DNA of 64,000 bases from an uncultured Verrucomicrobia subdivision 3 bacterium (GCA_903850425.1 CAINLR010000011.1:1-64000); one strand, 5' to 3'. Shown: positions 1 to 8,259, counted from the first letter of the stretch. The notes: generated from the sequence alone by a model not told the origin. Made by a program: numbers and translations.

Positions 1-370
1 CGCAGGTTGTCGGATATTTTCAGGTCTTCTTCACGCTTTCAGGTTGGCGGATGATTCAGCGCGCTGTCCGGCGTTGAACTCCTCGTCGCTAACGCTCCTC
101 GTCGTGGGTTGGTCGGTCATGCTTCCGGCAGCGTGACCGAAGGCCGCGAGACTACGTCCGGCCACATCCAGCATTATGTCCCAGGCTTCACCGAGCCGAC
201 ACTTATACTCGTGCCTCGCATCAAGTATCGGCACGGTTCAGCCAGTGCCCGCTGCCTGACTCGACATTTTCCGCCCGCTCCATTCGCTGCCGCGATCCAC
301 TTCCGGCAGTGGATTGCTTCCACTCATTCCGACAGTCGCAAATTGCCGAGACAGGCATGGATTCAGGCGG
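1..370. repeat. Diverged non-coding direct repeat, copy 1
   Basis: This gene-free stretch aligns with 2222-2580. The first 65 bases match 2222-2286, sharing TTCAGG and GGCGGATGATT blocks. A second block from about 208 (CTCGTGCCTCGC) matches one from about 2430 and ends in TGCCGAGAC. Identity is roughly 70 to 75 percent by eye, with indels between the blocks. A short module (142-164, GGCCGCGAGACT then CGTCCGGCCA) is also shared with 2593-2615 but in a different order. The repeat may continue left of the window. Its function is unknown. Confidence 0.6.
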
Positions 371-666
371 GCACTCCCGTTGGAGAATGATTGGCTCCCT
401 ACGGTCGGGGACAGTTTGCTCGCGTTGCTCGAAAAATAATGGGTTGGTTTTTTGTGAAGGCCGCTTCGTTTTCAAGTCCTTTTTCCACTGCTCACTAAAA
501 CCCCTCTCGCGTGCGGTCGCCTTGTCACGGCCTCGCCTAAAACACCAGCCCGCCATTGCGCGGCTCCTTCTGAAGACTACTTCCACGCAGGAGGGCTGGA
601 GGCTCGGCTTTTTCGCGAACAAGGCGACCGACGGATGAGGGGCGAGCAGTGCATAAAAAAAAGACT

Positions 667-1092
667 ATGAAAACTACATCACAAAAAAAATCGAACAGGC
701 TCCCTCAAGAATCGAAGCTAGTAGTGCCGCAGGCGCAGACACCGGAGGCTGGTGGCCAGACCGGCACGGTCAAGCAAGACACGCGTTTGCCGATTGATTC
801 GGAAGCGCGGATGAAGAATCGCACCATGCCCACCGACAAGGTTTTGGCCTTGTTGCACACGGTTAATCCCGACCTGTTCAATCTCGCCGAGGTTGTCGGC
901 AAGTGGATTTGGGTGCAGTTCAAAGACCAGCCCGCCGCGACGCTCCGGCAGCAGTTGGCGCAGATTGGCTTTCATTGGAACCGTGAGCGGCAGGCGTGGC
1001 AGCATCCGTGCGGCGCGTTTCGTTTGCGCGGCGCAGGCGACCCGCACGAGAAGTATTCGAGTTACTACCCCGGCGACCAGAAACCTGCCTGA
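667..1092 (+). CDS. Conserved-looking hypothetical protein of the mobile element
   Basis: A small protein of 141 residues from the ATG at 667; a GTG at 649, preceded by a GAGGGGCGAG purine run, would add six residues and has the better ribosome site. The first 55 residues are polar and look disordered. The C-terminal half is a compact segment with VVGKWIWVQF, LAQIGFHWNRERQAWQHPCG and a terminal Tyr-rich stretch, a Trp-rich pattern I associate with small uncharacterised proteins of integrative elements. No catalytic motif is visible. It is followed 39 bases later by a sigma-like gene in the same direction, so the two may be co-transcribed. Function unknown. Confidence 0.65.
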   Translation: MKTTSQKKSNRLPQESKLVVPQAQTPEAGGQTGTVKQDTRLPIDSEARMKNRTMPTDKVLALLHTVNPDLFNLAEVVGKWIWVQFKDQPAATLRQQLAQIGFHWNRERQAWQHPCGAFRLRGAGDPHEKYSSYYPGDQKPA

Positions 1093-1131
1093 CACCTACA
1101 CGGGCACGGTGACAGCGTGCCCACCTCTTTT

Positions 1132-1815
1132 ATGACTTCTCTTTCCGATACTTCCGCCCAGCCCGCCGCCCGCAAGCATGATGGCGAGATCATCACCGCC
1201 CGCAACCAAGCCGCTTGGCTTTCATTCGAGGCAGGTATTCACCAGAACGACGCCTTGCGCGCCCGTATTTCGCGTGCCCTAGACCGCTTTGGTTTAGGCA
1301 GCAGCACCGCCACCGTTGACGAGGCGCTTGACTATCTCATCAACAAGGAGCTTGGCCAGTCGGCCAGATATTTCAACCAGACAGCCAAGCCCCAGTTCAA
1401 CCAGCAGCAAATCACGCACGCCGTCCTGTCCTTCATGGCAGGCAAGGAGCAGCAGCGACACATGACCGACCTTGCCATTCACGAGGAAGACCATGACGAC
1501 GCCAGCCCTGATGGTGTCCGCGCTTGTCACTTGGCCGACCCCGGACACATCCGGCCCGACGAATACGCCGCCCGCCGTGACACCTTGCGCGCCATCGCCG
1601 CCATGATTCCCGAACCGGAGCGCGAGCTTTACGACATCATGCTTGCCGTCCGCGAGCCAGGCACACTGGCGCGGATTCACAGCTACGCCGACAAGCACGG
1701 CATCGGCCAGAGCACCGTTTATTTCCGCATCAAGAAATTGGCGGAGGCAATCCAGCTCCACCCGTGGTTTGAAGAAATCACCGCCTCATTCCGCACCATC
1801 CGCCGGCCAGCCTAG
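1132..1815 (+). CDS. Sigma-factor-like / HTH regulatory protein
   Basis: A 227-residue protein from the ATG at 1132 (a GTG at 1117 would add five residues). The N-terminal part, ARNQAAWLSFEAG onward, resembles helical region-2-like sequence. The last 75 residues read like sigma region 4: a helical run RDTLRAIAAMIPEPERELYD, then a probable helix-turn-helix around YADKHGIGQSTVYFRIKKLA. The middle is acidic and His-rich. I infer a DNA-binding or sigma-like role, but the similarity is structural impression only and no family signature is decisive. A strong terminator-like hairpin follows the stop codon. Confidence 0.6.
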   Translation: MTSLSDTSAQPAARKHDGEIITARNQAAWLSFEAGIHQNDALRARISRALDRFGLGSSTATVDEALDYLINKELGQSARYFNQTAKPQFNQQQITHAVLSFMAGKEQQRHMTDLAIHEEDHDDASPDGVRACHLADPGHIRPDEYAARRDTLRAIAAMIPEPERELYDIMLAVREPGTLARIHSYADKHGIGQSTVYFRIKKLAEAIQLHPWFEEITASFRTIRRPA

Positions 1816-1829
1816 CCGGCCACACACAC

Positions 1830-1897
1830 GCCCGGTGCCAAAAGGTGCCGGGCTAAAATTTTTTCGCGGCTTCGCCTTGATGACTCGCCGCGATTTT
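1830..1897 (+). terminator. Tandem terminator-like hairpins after the sigma-like gene
   Basis: The first hairpin pairs 1830-1839 with 1844-1853 (GCCCGGTGCC / GGTGCCGGGC, two central mismatches) and is followed by TAAAATTTTTT. The second pairs CGCGGC (1865-1870) with GCCGCG (1887-1892) and is followed by ATTTTTTC. Two further short stems follow at 1904-1920 (GGGGAT/ATCCCC) and 1932-1951 (CCAAAGG/CCTTTGG). Confidence 0.6.
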
Positions 1898-2221
1898 TTC
1901 ATCGGGGATTTCGCATCCCCGAACCCCAACGCCAAAGGTCGTGCCCTTTGGAATCCGATTCGTTCGCCCAAAGCTCGCAAACTCGCCCCGCCTCAATCGC
2001 CGGCCAGGCTAATGCAAATAGTGTTCGCGTTACTCAATAGTGACGGCCGCGCAACTCTTCACGGTCTCCACTCACGATGATCATCGCCGCGCGCGGTTGC
2101 CGACGCTCATGCTGGCGGCGGCGGCTAACGCCACCGCAACGCCAGCACCGGGCCGCCATCGCAGGTTTGCGAATGGTTTCTCACGGCGGCCCTTTCGCTA
2201 CCCCGCGCGCGATCTGGGCGT

Positions 2222-2580
2222 CGCGGGTTGTTGAATGGTTTCAGGATTATCCAACACTTCAGGTAGGCGGATGATTTTGGCGCGGGGTCGGCAAGAAAAG
2301 TTAGTGGATTGCTGACTCGTCACTTCGTTCCTCGCGGCGGCGAACGCTCGCTATCACTCACGTTCGCCTTTTCATGGTGGCCAGTGCGGCACGCACCCCG
2401 GCGTCACAGCGTCAGCGCTTAAGCTCGTGCCTCGCTTCAAGTGCCGACCCTGTTCCGCCTGCGGCCTGGCCGGACTCACCAGCTTTCCGACCGCTCCACT
2501 GCACTGCCGCGAACCGCTGCGCGGACGCTATCGTTTCGTTCCGACGGTCGAAAACTGCCGAGACCGGATGAAACCGGCCG
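2222..2580. repeat. Diverged non-coding direct repeat, copy 2
   Basis: Second copy of the repeat that opens the window. It shares the TTCAGG...GGCGGATGATT block at its left end and the CTCGTGCCTCGC...TTCCGAC...TGCCGAGAC block from about 2430 to 2570. The two copies bracket the two plus-strand genes at 667-1815, so the arrangement looks like a repeat-bounded module. Confidence 0.6.
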
Positions 2581-4051
2581 CGCCCCGAACATGGCCGCGA
2601 GACTTCGTCCGGCCAGAAAAAAAATTAGCCCGCGATGCTGCGCACGGGCAAGACGCTGCAATACGGCGCGAGGCGTTGCCTATCGCCGAAGACAAAAGCA
2701 ATAGCACCGCGTGGCTTCGCCCGGTGCAAGCCACCAGCATTATCCGTGAGACCGGCCATTTCTGCACCGCCTCCATTTCGCAAGCTACATTGCGGCGGAC
2801 AGAAACAACCGAACTCACTGCGAAAACCAATTTAGACCGACACCCCGGCGCTAGGCTTCGCGGCCTGCTGTCTCAGGTTTGACCCTGTCGCCCGCAAACT
2901 GGCCATCATTCCGCTACGCTCCAGCGGCGGGGAGTCGGGGAATCATGGCATCGCGCTGGCGCGACGATGCCAGGAACGAGTCCAGACGCCCCGACAAAAT
3001 CGCGTGAGCTTCGCGGTGGTGATGGCATGAAGGAACGGCGAGGCTGACGGTGCTCGTGCCTGCGCGCCTGTGGCCTCGCCTTGCTCCCCCGGACAAAACA
3101 CAAGAGCAGTTATATTCAATGCCGCCCCTAAAACCGGTGTCCGCAAGCGGAGCCTCCGGTTTTGGGTCCCCGCCGTCTCCCCGCGCGACCCCGCGACCGA
3201 CGGCCCGGTTCATCGAGATATAACTGCGTCTTGTGTTCAATCCGGCGGCTGCATTGTCACCCCGATAGCTCCGGCGTCCCCGCCGGTCGCGCCATTCCCC
3301 ATGGCGCTGCTATCGGTGCGCCAACTGGCCGGCATCCTGCACGCCAACTCAGCCGCTCCGCTGTTTTGAAAAATGGTCGGGGCGTCTTTCCCCAATGCTC
3401 GCCAGTGCGGCTCGCACCCCCCGCCCATCCCCCCGATGCTCGTCCCCCCTTCCTTCCCCAAGGGGGGACTGCGCTGGCACGCTCACCAGCGGCTCGCTTA
3501 TGTCTGCCACAGACAGACGGCACGCTCCGCTTTTGTCTTCGCTGACAGCTCAGACGCACACGCGAAAGACGCGCTCTTGTGTTCCACACTCACGCGGCCA
3601 CCGGCTGCTTTTGTGCGCGGCTCGCGCCTTGCACCGCACGCTTGCCTTCGGCAGGTGGCGCTGCCACCGCGCTTTTGTCCACCAGAGGCGGACGGCTTCT
3701 GTCCTCATGCGCCGGACGGGCGTGGCACAACGTCCTCCATGTGTTGCGTCAGCCGACCGCGTAACCACACCGTAGCTTTTAGAGTGAAAACTGGTTCGGC
3801 GTTAAAAAACGCGCAACTTCCGTGCGTGATGGCCCGTGCCTTCGTCGCCATCAGGGGAAAAGTCCGGTTGAAATTGTTTTTAACCGACCGGTGCTGTCGG
3901 ATGTGTATTCAACCAGTCGAAATCTTCCGACGCGTCCTGGCTCGTTTTAAGCCTCCAAACCGCCTACCGGCAGGCGTTAAAAAAACAACCTACACCTGCC
4001 AGTAGTCGGCCATGGCTGGCGGTCTCAAAGGTGCCGGTCTGGATAAAACAT

Positions 4052-4084
4052 GAACTCTTGAGGAACTTTTGAGGAACTCCTGGC
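4052..4084. repeat. Three tandem 11-base repeats
   Basis: GAACTCTTGAG (4052-4062), GAACTTTTGAG (4063-4073) and GAACTCCTGGC (4074-4084) stand head to tail. A related 20-base pattern, ACTCTTG-N5-CTTTTG, recurs at 4165-4184 and 4268-4287, about 105 bases apart. They lie just beyond the 3' end of the replication-like operon. Spacing is not a multiple of three, so they are not a coding repeat. They could be iterons for a replication or partition protein; this is inference. Confidence 0.45.
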
Positions 4085-4436
4085 CCAACTCGGCCCATGA
4101 ACGCCGTTTTCTGTAAAACCGTAACTTTACCCCAGTTCCGCCCACCCTTTCGGCCAAACTGTTACACTTCTGTGCCACTTTTGTATAACCGTCAGAAAAA
4201 ACCCCGGCTGCCAGATACACCCCACTCTTACCCCACTCTTGCCTAACCGGTCCGGCCAGAATGGTATACTCTTGGGCTACTTTTGGACTACTGATGATCC
4301 AATCGGCAGCGGCAAACTACGCGTGCCACCGCGAACCATTCCACCATGGTGGACATTTCAGCTTCACGTTCGAAGGGCACAATTGTGCACCTACTACGGA
4401 CACCATCTGTGTCAGGCACCCGGAAACGGCTACCTG

Positions 4437-4868
4437 TCACAGCCCGTGATCATCACTGGTGGCGGGTTGGACTCCCTCCCATCGGTTCAACATTTCAGTC
4501 GCGGCGGCAACGATGCGGCGGAGCGTCACAACCTCGTTGTCGGCAATTCCATTTTGGCAGACAGCTTTATCGGCACGGTTCAAAGCTTGCCAGGTCAAAG
4601 CCAGATCCCGTTCCAGCGATGTTCGTTCCGGTCGAAGTCCCTGTGGACGCGCTGGGTAGGTTTTTCCGTCCATGCCGATGCGCCGATCATCGGACGGCGT
4701 CGTGCCACGTGCCAAATGCCGATAGGCGGTGCGCAAACTGAGTTGGTGTTCGGCGGCCATGGCCTTCGCGGTCTGTGACAGGTTCGGACAAAACGACCCT
4801 GACTCAGAACTTTGTGACAGGCTAATGCTACCGCATCGTGACACGTTTTCTGAATTGAGTTCGCTCAT
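4437..4868 (-). CDS. Small helix-turn-helix protein, last gene of replication-like operon
   Basis: A 143-residue protein whose ATG overlaps the stop of the preceding gene (ATGA at 4868-4865), a sign of translational coupling. After a polar N-terminus, residues about 32 to 55 (TAKAMAAEHQLSLRTAYRHLARG) form a likely helix-turn-helix. The remainder is predicted helical and includes RDLALTWQALNRADKAV and VTLRRIVAAATEMLNRW. As the terminal gene of a primase/ATPase operon it could bind the iteron arrays at 5102-5338 or its own 5' region, which contains three TGTGACAGG-like repeats (4774, 4813, 4837). No named family recognised. Confidence 0.65.
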   Translation of the reverse strand: MSELNSENVSRCGSISLSQSSESGSFCPNLSQTAKAMAAEHQLSLRTAYRHLARGTTPSDDRRIGMDGKTYPARPQGLRPERTSLERDLALTWQALNRADKAVCQNGIADNEVVTLRRIVAAATEMLNRWEGVQPATSDDHGL

Positions 4869-5392
4869 ACAACTTCGCCCTTTCTGTCGGCAGATTCAGC
4901 TGCTTTGAACTGGTCGGCGCTCGCCGCCGCCATCCATGAACGCACCTCGGCGCGGGTTTGATCCACACTCTGCCCACCTTTCCACCAGTGATACTTCGGA
5001 TCGCTCGCGAATGGGATGGATAGATCGCCGCCGGGGGTGAAAAACGGCTTCGGCAACTCGGCGGGTGCAGCTTGGATCTCGGAAACGTTCGTATTTCCCT
5101 GATTCCCCCTGTCCCCCCTGTGGTCCAAATCATCATTCCCCCTGTAAAACCCTATATTCCCCCTGTGACCCCCTGAGGTTTCCACTTTTCCCTCTGTAGT
5201 GCATTTTTTTCCCTTTACCCCCTCTTCTGAAATAATTTCATTTTTTAACAAATATACAGAACTACAGGGGGCCACAGGGGGAATCAGCGTTTTTACAGCA
5301 TTTTCTCCCGGAGTGGCCTCAGGGGGATCAGGGGGAATAAGGGGTTTTTGAGTATTTTTCCGGACCGACTTGAGCCAATCAATTGAGTTCAT
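4865..5392 (-). CDS. Hypothetical protein encoded across an iteron-like array
   Basis: A 175-residue protein starting at MNSIDWLKS; I chose the ATG at 5392 because AAAGGA lies a few bases upstream and it overlaps the end of the ATPase gene by 14 bases. The N-terminal tail is a short amphipathic segment, the middle is low complexity with RGN repeats (HRGNIGFYRGN, HRGDRGNQGN), and the C-terminus holds a small conserved-looking block (FFTPGGDLSIPFASDPKYHW, RAEVRSWMAAA). The RGN repeats are the translation of DNA repeats listed at 5102-5338, so the central coding sequence may be constrained as DNA rather than as protein. Stop overlaps the next start. Confidence 0.6.
   Translation of the reverse strand: MNSIDWLKSVRKNTQKPLIPPDPPEATPGENAVKTLIPPVAPCSSVYLLKNEIISEEGVKGKKCTTEGKVETSGGHRGNIGFYRGNDDLDHRGDRGNQGNTNVSEIQAAPAELPKPFFTPGGDLSIPFASDPKYHWWKGGQSVDQTRAEVRSWMAAASADQFKAAESADRKGEVV
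5102..5338. repeat. Inverted iteron-like array around an AT-rich core (candidate replication origin)
   Basis: On the left are CCCCCTGT at 5105, 5114, 5138 and 5159 and CCCCCTGA at 5169. On the right are the reverse form ACAGGGGG at 5264 and 5274 and TCAGGGGG at 5319 and 5328. The extended 11-mer ATTCCCCCTGT is exact at 5102-5112, 5135-5145 and 5156-5166, and appears inverted as ACAGGGGGAAT at 5274-5284 and TCAGGGGGAAT at 5328-5338. Several spacings are near 10 or 21 bases, about whole helical turns. Between the arms, 5177-5262 is strikingly AT-rich for this GC-rich region. The array lies inside a coding sequence of the primase/ATPase operon. Origin function is inferred. Confidence 0.55.
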
Positions 5393-6785
5393 AGTTATTT
5401 CCTTTGCCGTAGATTTCGTAGAACGAGATGTTGTGGCCATTGCCGCTGGTGCTGATGCGCGTGTCGCGCACCACCCGGAAGTTGCCGCCATCAAACGGGT
5501 ATTCGCCATCATTTGGAAACCGCGATTTCATCACTTTGCCCACCCGCAGTTTATTCTGCTGCTCATCACCGTCCAGCAAGCCGGCTTCGGCACCAATTTC
5601 CGCCAGGCTGGAAGCGGTCAATTCGCCGCGTGTTTCGCCTTCCGACACCACCCGGAATAAATTCCGCAGCAGATCGTGATTGGGATCGGCCAGACGTTCC
5701 TGGGCTTCTTGATGCGAAGCATCCAACAGCGGCAATCCCGGGAAATGATTTTCCAAGATCCACGCGCAGGCTTTTTCCCATTGCGTGAAGCGGAATCCCG
5801 TCAACTCTTTCCCGGCCGGCCGGCCTTGATCTGCCCAGTCTTTGACCAGGCTGAACACGGCACCGAGGTAAAGACGCATGTTGGCGACGAGGTGGTCTTC
5901 GATGCTGCCTTCGGCATATTCCGCAAACTTGTAGTCGGCTGGACGCTTCCGGATGTAAATCTTCACCGTGCGGCTCGCCAGATCGCGCGAAAACACCGCG
6001 CCGTTGCTTGATACCGCCAGCACCCGGCGCGTCACATCGGCTTCTCCGTGCAGATACGGTGCCCGGCAGTTGAAGATCGGTTCGGTGAGCAGCGATTCCA
6101 GTTCGGGCAGATTTTGCAGGCCTTTCCCACGCGCGTTGTCGAAGTAAATAAAACCGGCGCCGCTCAAGAGCAGCCGCGATATGTCCTCCACCGCCTTGTC
6201 CTTGTTGTCGAGCCGGCTGATCGGCTTGGGCTTCAACCCGTAAATCTGGCAGGCCAGGCGCAGCATGAGCGAGCCGCCGGTGCTGGCCTCGCTTTTCTCG
6301 ATCAGAAACAGTGGCACCCGTCCCTTTCCCAGAAAACCGCCTTGGGCCAGCGCCGGCGACAGCAATAACGAAATCGCCCGGCCCAGATCACCATTCGACC
6401 CAAAGTCGTAGTCGCCCAGCAAACGCACAATGATTTCCACCGCCTCCGCCGGCGTTGGCAGCGTCAACGTCTCCCCGTCGGCCAGGATGCGAAGTTCGCG
6501 GTCGTAGCGGTTGACCAACACCGCTTTTTTTCCGTCCCAAGCCAGCACCGGCACATTCGAAAACACATCCACCGTCCTGACCAAATCCGGCGAATTCGGT
6601 GCCGATGTGATAAACACCCGCGCATCCGCTTCCATGAAACTCGACCGCAACTCTTCACCCTTGCGGTTCTGCGTCATAAACCGGCACCGCTCCGGATGAT
6701 CCAAATACGAAACCATCGCCGCCGCATCCTGCGGATGCAGTCGGCCGTCATAGAGTCGGCATAATTGTTTGGAATAGCTATACAA
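5379..6785 (-). CDS. Helicase-like ATPase of mobile-element replication module, degenerate Walker A
   Basis: A 468-residue cytoplasmic protein. Residues about 155 to 180 (PLFLIEKSEASTGGSLMLRLA) stand where related element ATPases have GxxGTGKS; here the P-loop lysine is absent. About 45 residues on, GFIYFDNARG matches a Walker B-like hhhhDN. Then RRVLAVSSNGAVFSRDLASR matches the sensor/arginine-finger block with the SNN-DLxxR pattern of this class. The N-terminal 140 residues look like a separate domain. It follows the Toprim protein by 15 bases and overlaps the iteron-bearing gene. I infer a replication helicase or loader, possibly with impaired ATP binding; a non-replicative role is possible. 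Confidence 0.6.
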   Translation of the reverse strand: MYSYSKQLCRLYDGRLHPQDAAAMVSYLDHPERCRFMTQNRKGEELRSSFMEADARVFITSAPNSPDLVRTVDVFSNVPVLAWDGKKAVLVNRYDRELRILADGETLTLPTPAEAVEIIVRLLGDYDFGSNGDLGRAISLLLSPALAQGGFLGKGRVPLFLIEKSEASTGGSLMLRLACQIYGLKPKPISRLDNKDKAVEDISRLLLSGAGFIYFDNARGKGLQNLPELESLLTEPIFNCRAPYLHGEADVTRRVLAVSSNGAVFSRDLASRTVKIYIRKRPADYKFAEYAEGSIEDHLVANMRLYLGAVFSLVKDWADQGRPAGKELTGFRFTQWEKACAWILENHFPGLPLLDASHQEAQERLADPNHDLLRNLFRVVSEGETRGELTASSLAEIGAEAGLLDGDEQQNKLRVGKVMKSRFPNDGEYPFDGGNFRVVRDTRISTSGNGHNISFYEIYGKGNNYELN

Positions 6786-6800
6786 GGAATCGGCGACCGC

Positions 6801-7775
6801 TTACCACACCTGCCGAGTCCAAATTCCCGCCGGCTCATCGTGGTCGATTTTGCGACCGGTTTCCTCCGGGCTGTCGCCCTGGTTGCGGCGCGCGGCCAGC
6901 GCTTTTACCGCTGCCTCGACATCCTTGTTCAAGGCGCTCCGGCTCAGCCCCAGCTTCTTTTCCGCAAACTTCAGCACGCGGTCTTGGTCGAGCGCGTGCT
7001 GGTTGAAGGCCGCGGCCAGTTTCACCAGCCGCTGCTCCAAATCCCGTCGTGCCTTGCCGGTCAGGTTGACCATGGCGGTCGCCTCCCGCTCAAACAACTC
7101 CATCATCAGCAGCTTGGCATCCGCGTCGGGCTTAACCTCGATCGCTTGCGCGATCCGCTCGCGCCACCAATCATTGAATGTTGCACCCAACTTGGCGCGG
7201 CAATCGTCAGCGCCCTTGCCAGGGCCATCCAGCGGAATGCGCGGCAACAAAACCGGCAGCGGTTGCACTTGGTTCGCCAGACGAATCGCTGCAATGGGAA
7301 AGAAGTAATTCAGCGCCGTGTCCGAATCGCCGCAAAACAAAATGCGCGTCGGCTTGCGCCGCTCGATGACGGCGGCCAGTTCCGGCACGAAACCTCCGTT
7401 GTCTTTTTTGCCGAATCCATAAAAACCGGAAATGCCCACCGCCGGAAAACCCGCCTCCGTCTGCGACAACGATTTGAATTCGCCCTCGATAATAATTAAA
7501 TCGCCGCCAACGGTGGTGTCGTCAGCAACCGTCGGCGGCAGGTAGGCATGCACATTGGTGCCGGGTGCCTGATAATATTTCATGTCGCCGCGCGGCTGGT
7601 CCAAACGCAGTCGGCCATAATCCTTGTCGCCGTCGCGGATCACGCTGCCGGCGGCGTTACGATAGGGCAGCCACAGGCCGGACGAATCCAGTCCACAAAG
7701 GGCTTTGGCCTCGTCGGCGCTGACGTGCTGCACACCGGCGCGCGCCAGCATCTCGTTGGAAATTCCCGGTCGCAT
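6801..7775 (-). CDS. Toprim-domain primase-like protein (DUF3854 type)
   Basis: A 324-residue protein with a Toprim-like core: GGDLIIIEGEFKSL (residues about 91 to 105) supplies the acidic EGE strand and RILFCGDSDTALN (about 145 to 157) supplies the DxD motif. This combination, with the preceding LWLPYRNAAGSVI and YYQAPG segments, is typical of DUF3854/Toprim primase-like proteins of plasmids, phages and integrative elements. The C-terminal third is helical and resembles the primase-helicase linker. No zinc-binding N-terminus is seen. It sits upstream of the ATPase gene, so the two together probably make the element's primase-helicase unit. Confidence 0.7.
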   Translation of the reverse strand: MRPGISNEMLARAGVQHVSADEAKALCGLDSSGLWLPYRNAAGSVIRDGDKDYGRLRLDQPRGDMKYYQAPGTNVHAYLPPTVADDTTVGGDLIIIEGEFKSLSQTEAGFPAVGISGFYGFGKKDNGGFVPELAAVIERRKPTRILFCGDSDTALNYFFPIAAIRLANQVQPLPVLLPRIPLDGPGKGADDCRAKLGATFNDWWRERIAQAIEVKPDADAKLLMMELFEREATAMVNLTGKARRDLEQRLVKLAAAFNQHALDQDRVLKFAEKKLGLSRSALNKDVEAAVKALAARRNQGDSPEETGRKIDHDEPAGIWTRQVW

Positions 7776-7883
7776 AAGTTTTCACCTCAGTTGGTTGAAA
7801 GATTCGTCATATGGCAAATGGCGTGTCCCAATGCCGCATTAGGACACTTTTCGTTGGCGGTGTTGAATGACATTCCTGACATA

Positions 7884-8186
7884 TCAGTTCAAGCTGGGGT
7901 CCGAGGGCGGGTTTTGGAGATTCCGGCACAGCAGCGTTGCTGCCGGTAGGCGGCACGGCAGGGTCCGCGCCTGGAGAAATTTCTCCACCGCGGCGACCGA
8001 GTAAAAGACCGTCCCACCGCCGCGCTTTGCGGCGGGGTTGGATTTGAAGCGCGGGATGCGCGCCGTGTCGAACCAGCCCCGCAGCGTTTCATGGCTGGGG
8101 ACCGGCGTGAGGTGGGCTGGAATCAGGGTTTTAGCCAATTGATCCAGCGTGGCTAGACGGGCGGATTGAGTTTTGTTCGCATTCAT
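7884..8186 (-). CDS. Small HTH / excisionase-like DNA-binding protein
   Basis: A 100-residue basic protein, first gene of the minus-strand operon. SHETLRGWFDTARIPRFKSN followed by GTVFYSVAAVEKFLQARTLPC reads as a winged-helix of the MerR/excisionase kind, in which the second part inserts a small wing and recognition helix. It begins 15 bases downstream of a near-consensus promoter on the minus strand (TTGACA at 8229-8224, 17-base spacer, TATTAT at 8206-8201). Role as recombination directionality factor or replication regulator is inferred from size, fold pattern and position in an integrase-bearing element. A 108-base gap separates it from the Toprim gene. Confidence 0.6.
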   Translation of the reverse strand: MNANKTQSARLATLDQLAKTLIPAHLTPVPSHETLRGWFDTARIPRFKSNPAAKRGGGTVFYSVAAVEKFLQARTLPCRLPAATLLCRNLQNPPSDPSLN

Positions 8187-8199
8187 ACCAAAGTAGATG

Positions 8200-8243
8200 T
8201 ATAATAGGTAAAGCTGCCAATTGTGTCAAATTAAAGTTGATAC
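8200..8243. promoter_or_regulatory. Divergent promoter-operator between HTH operon and XRE regulator
   Basis: Minus strand: TTGACA (8229-8224), exactly 17 bases, TATTAT (8206-8201). Plus strand: a perfect TATAAT at 8200-8205. An inverted repeat GTGTCAA-N7-TTGATAC (8223-8243, one mismatch) overlaps the minus-strand -35 box and is a natural operator for the neighbouring XRE protein, which would then repress the replication operon. Binding is inferred. Confidence 0.6.
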
Positions 8244-8259
8244 CGTTCGCACATCGGGT

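Larger units (their letters stand above)
1898..4240. other. Long gene-free stretch inside the mobile element
   Basis: No open frame here has a plausible ribosome site, consistent codon usage or a recognisable product; the short frames overlap one another on both strands. The stretch contains repeat copy 2 (2222-2580), several GC-rich hairpins (for example a perfect 8-base stem at 3444-3451 / 3460-3467 with C6TT and AAG6 arms), and the tandem repeats described at 4052. It may be decayed coding sequence or structured non-coding DNA; I cannot tell which. Confidence 0.5.

Noticed and set aside
3990-4320. Open frame on the minus strand across the 4052-4287 repeats
   Set aside because: The frame stays open without an ATG and encodes imperfect VAQE-like repeats that follow from the DNA repeats, whose spacing is not a multiple of three.
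5102-5338. CRISPR-like array interpretation of the CCCCCTGT repeats
   Set aside because: Units are 8 to 11 bases, inverted in the second half, with short irregular spacers and no cas genes in the window.
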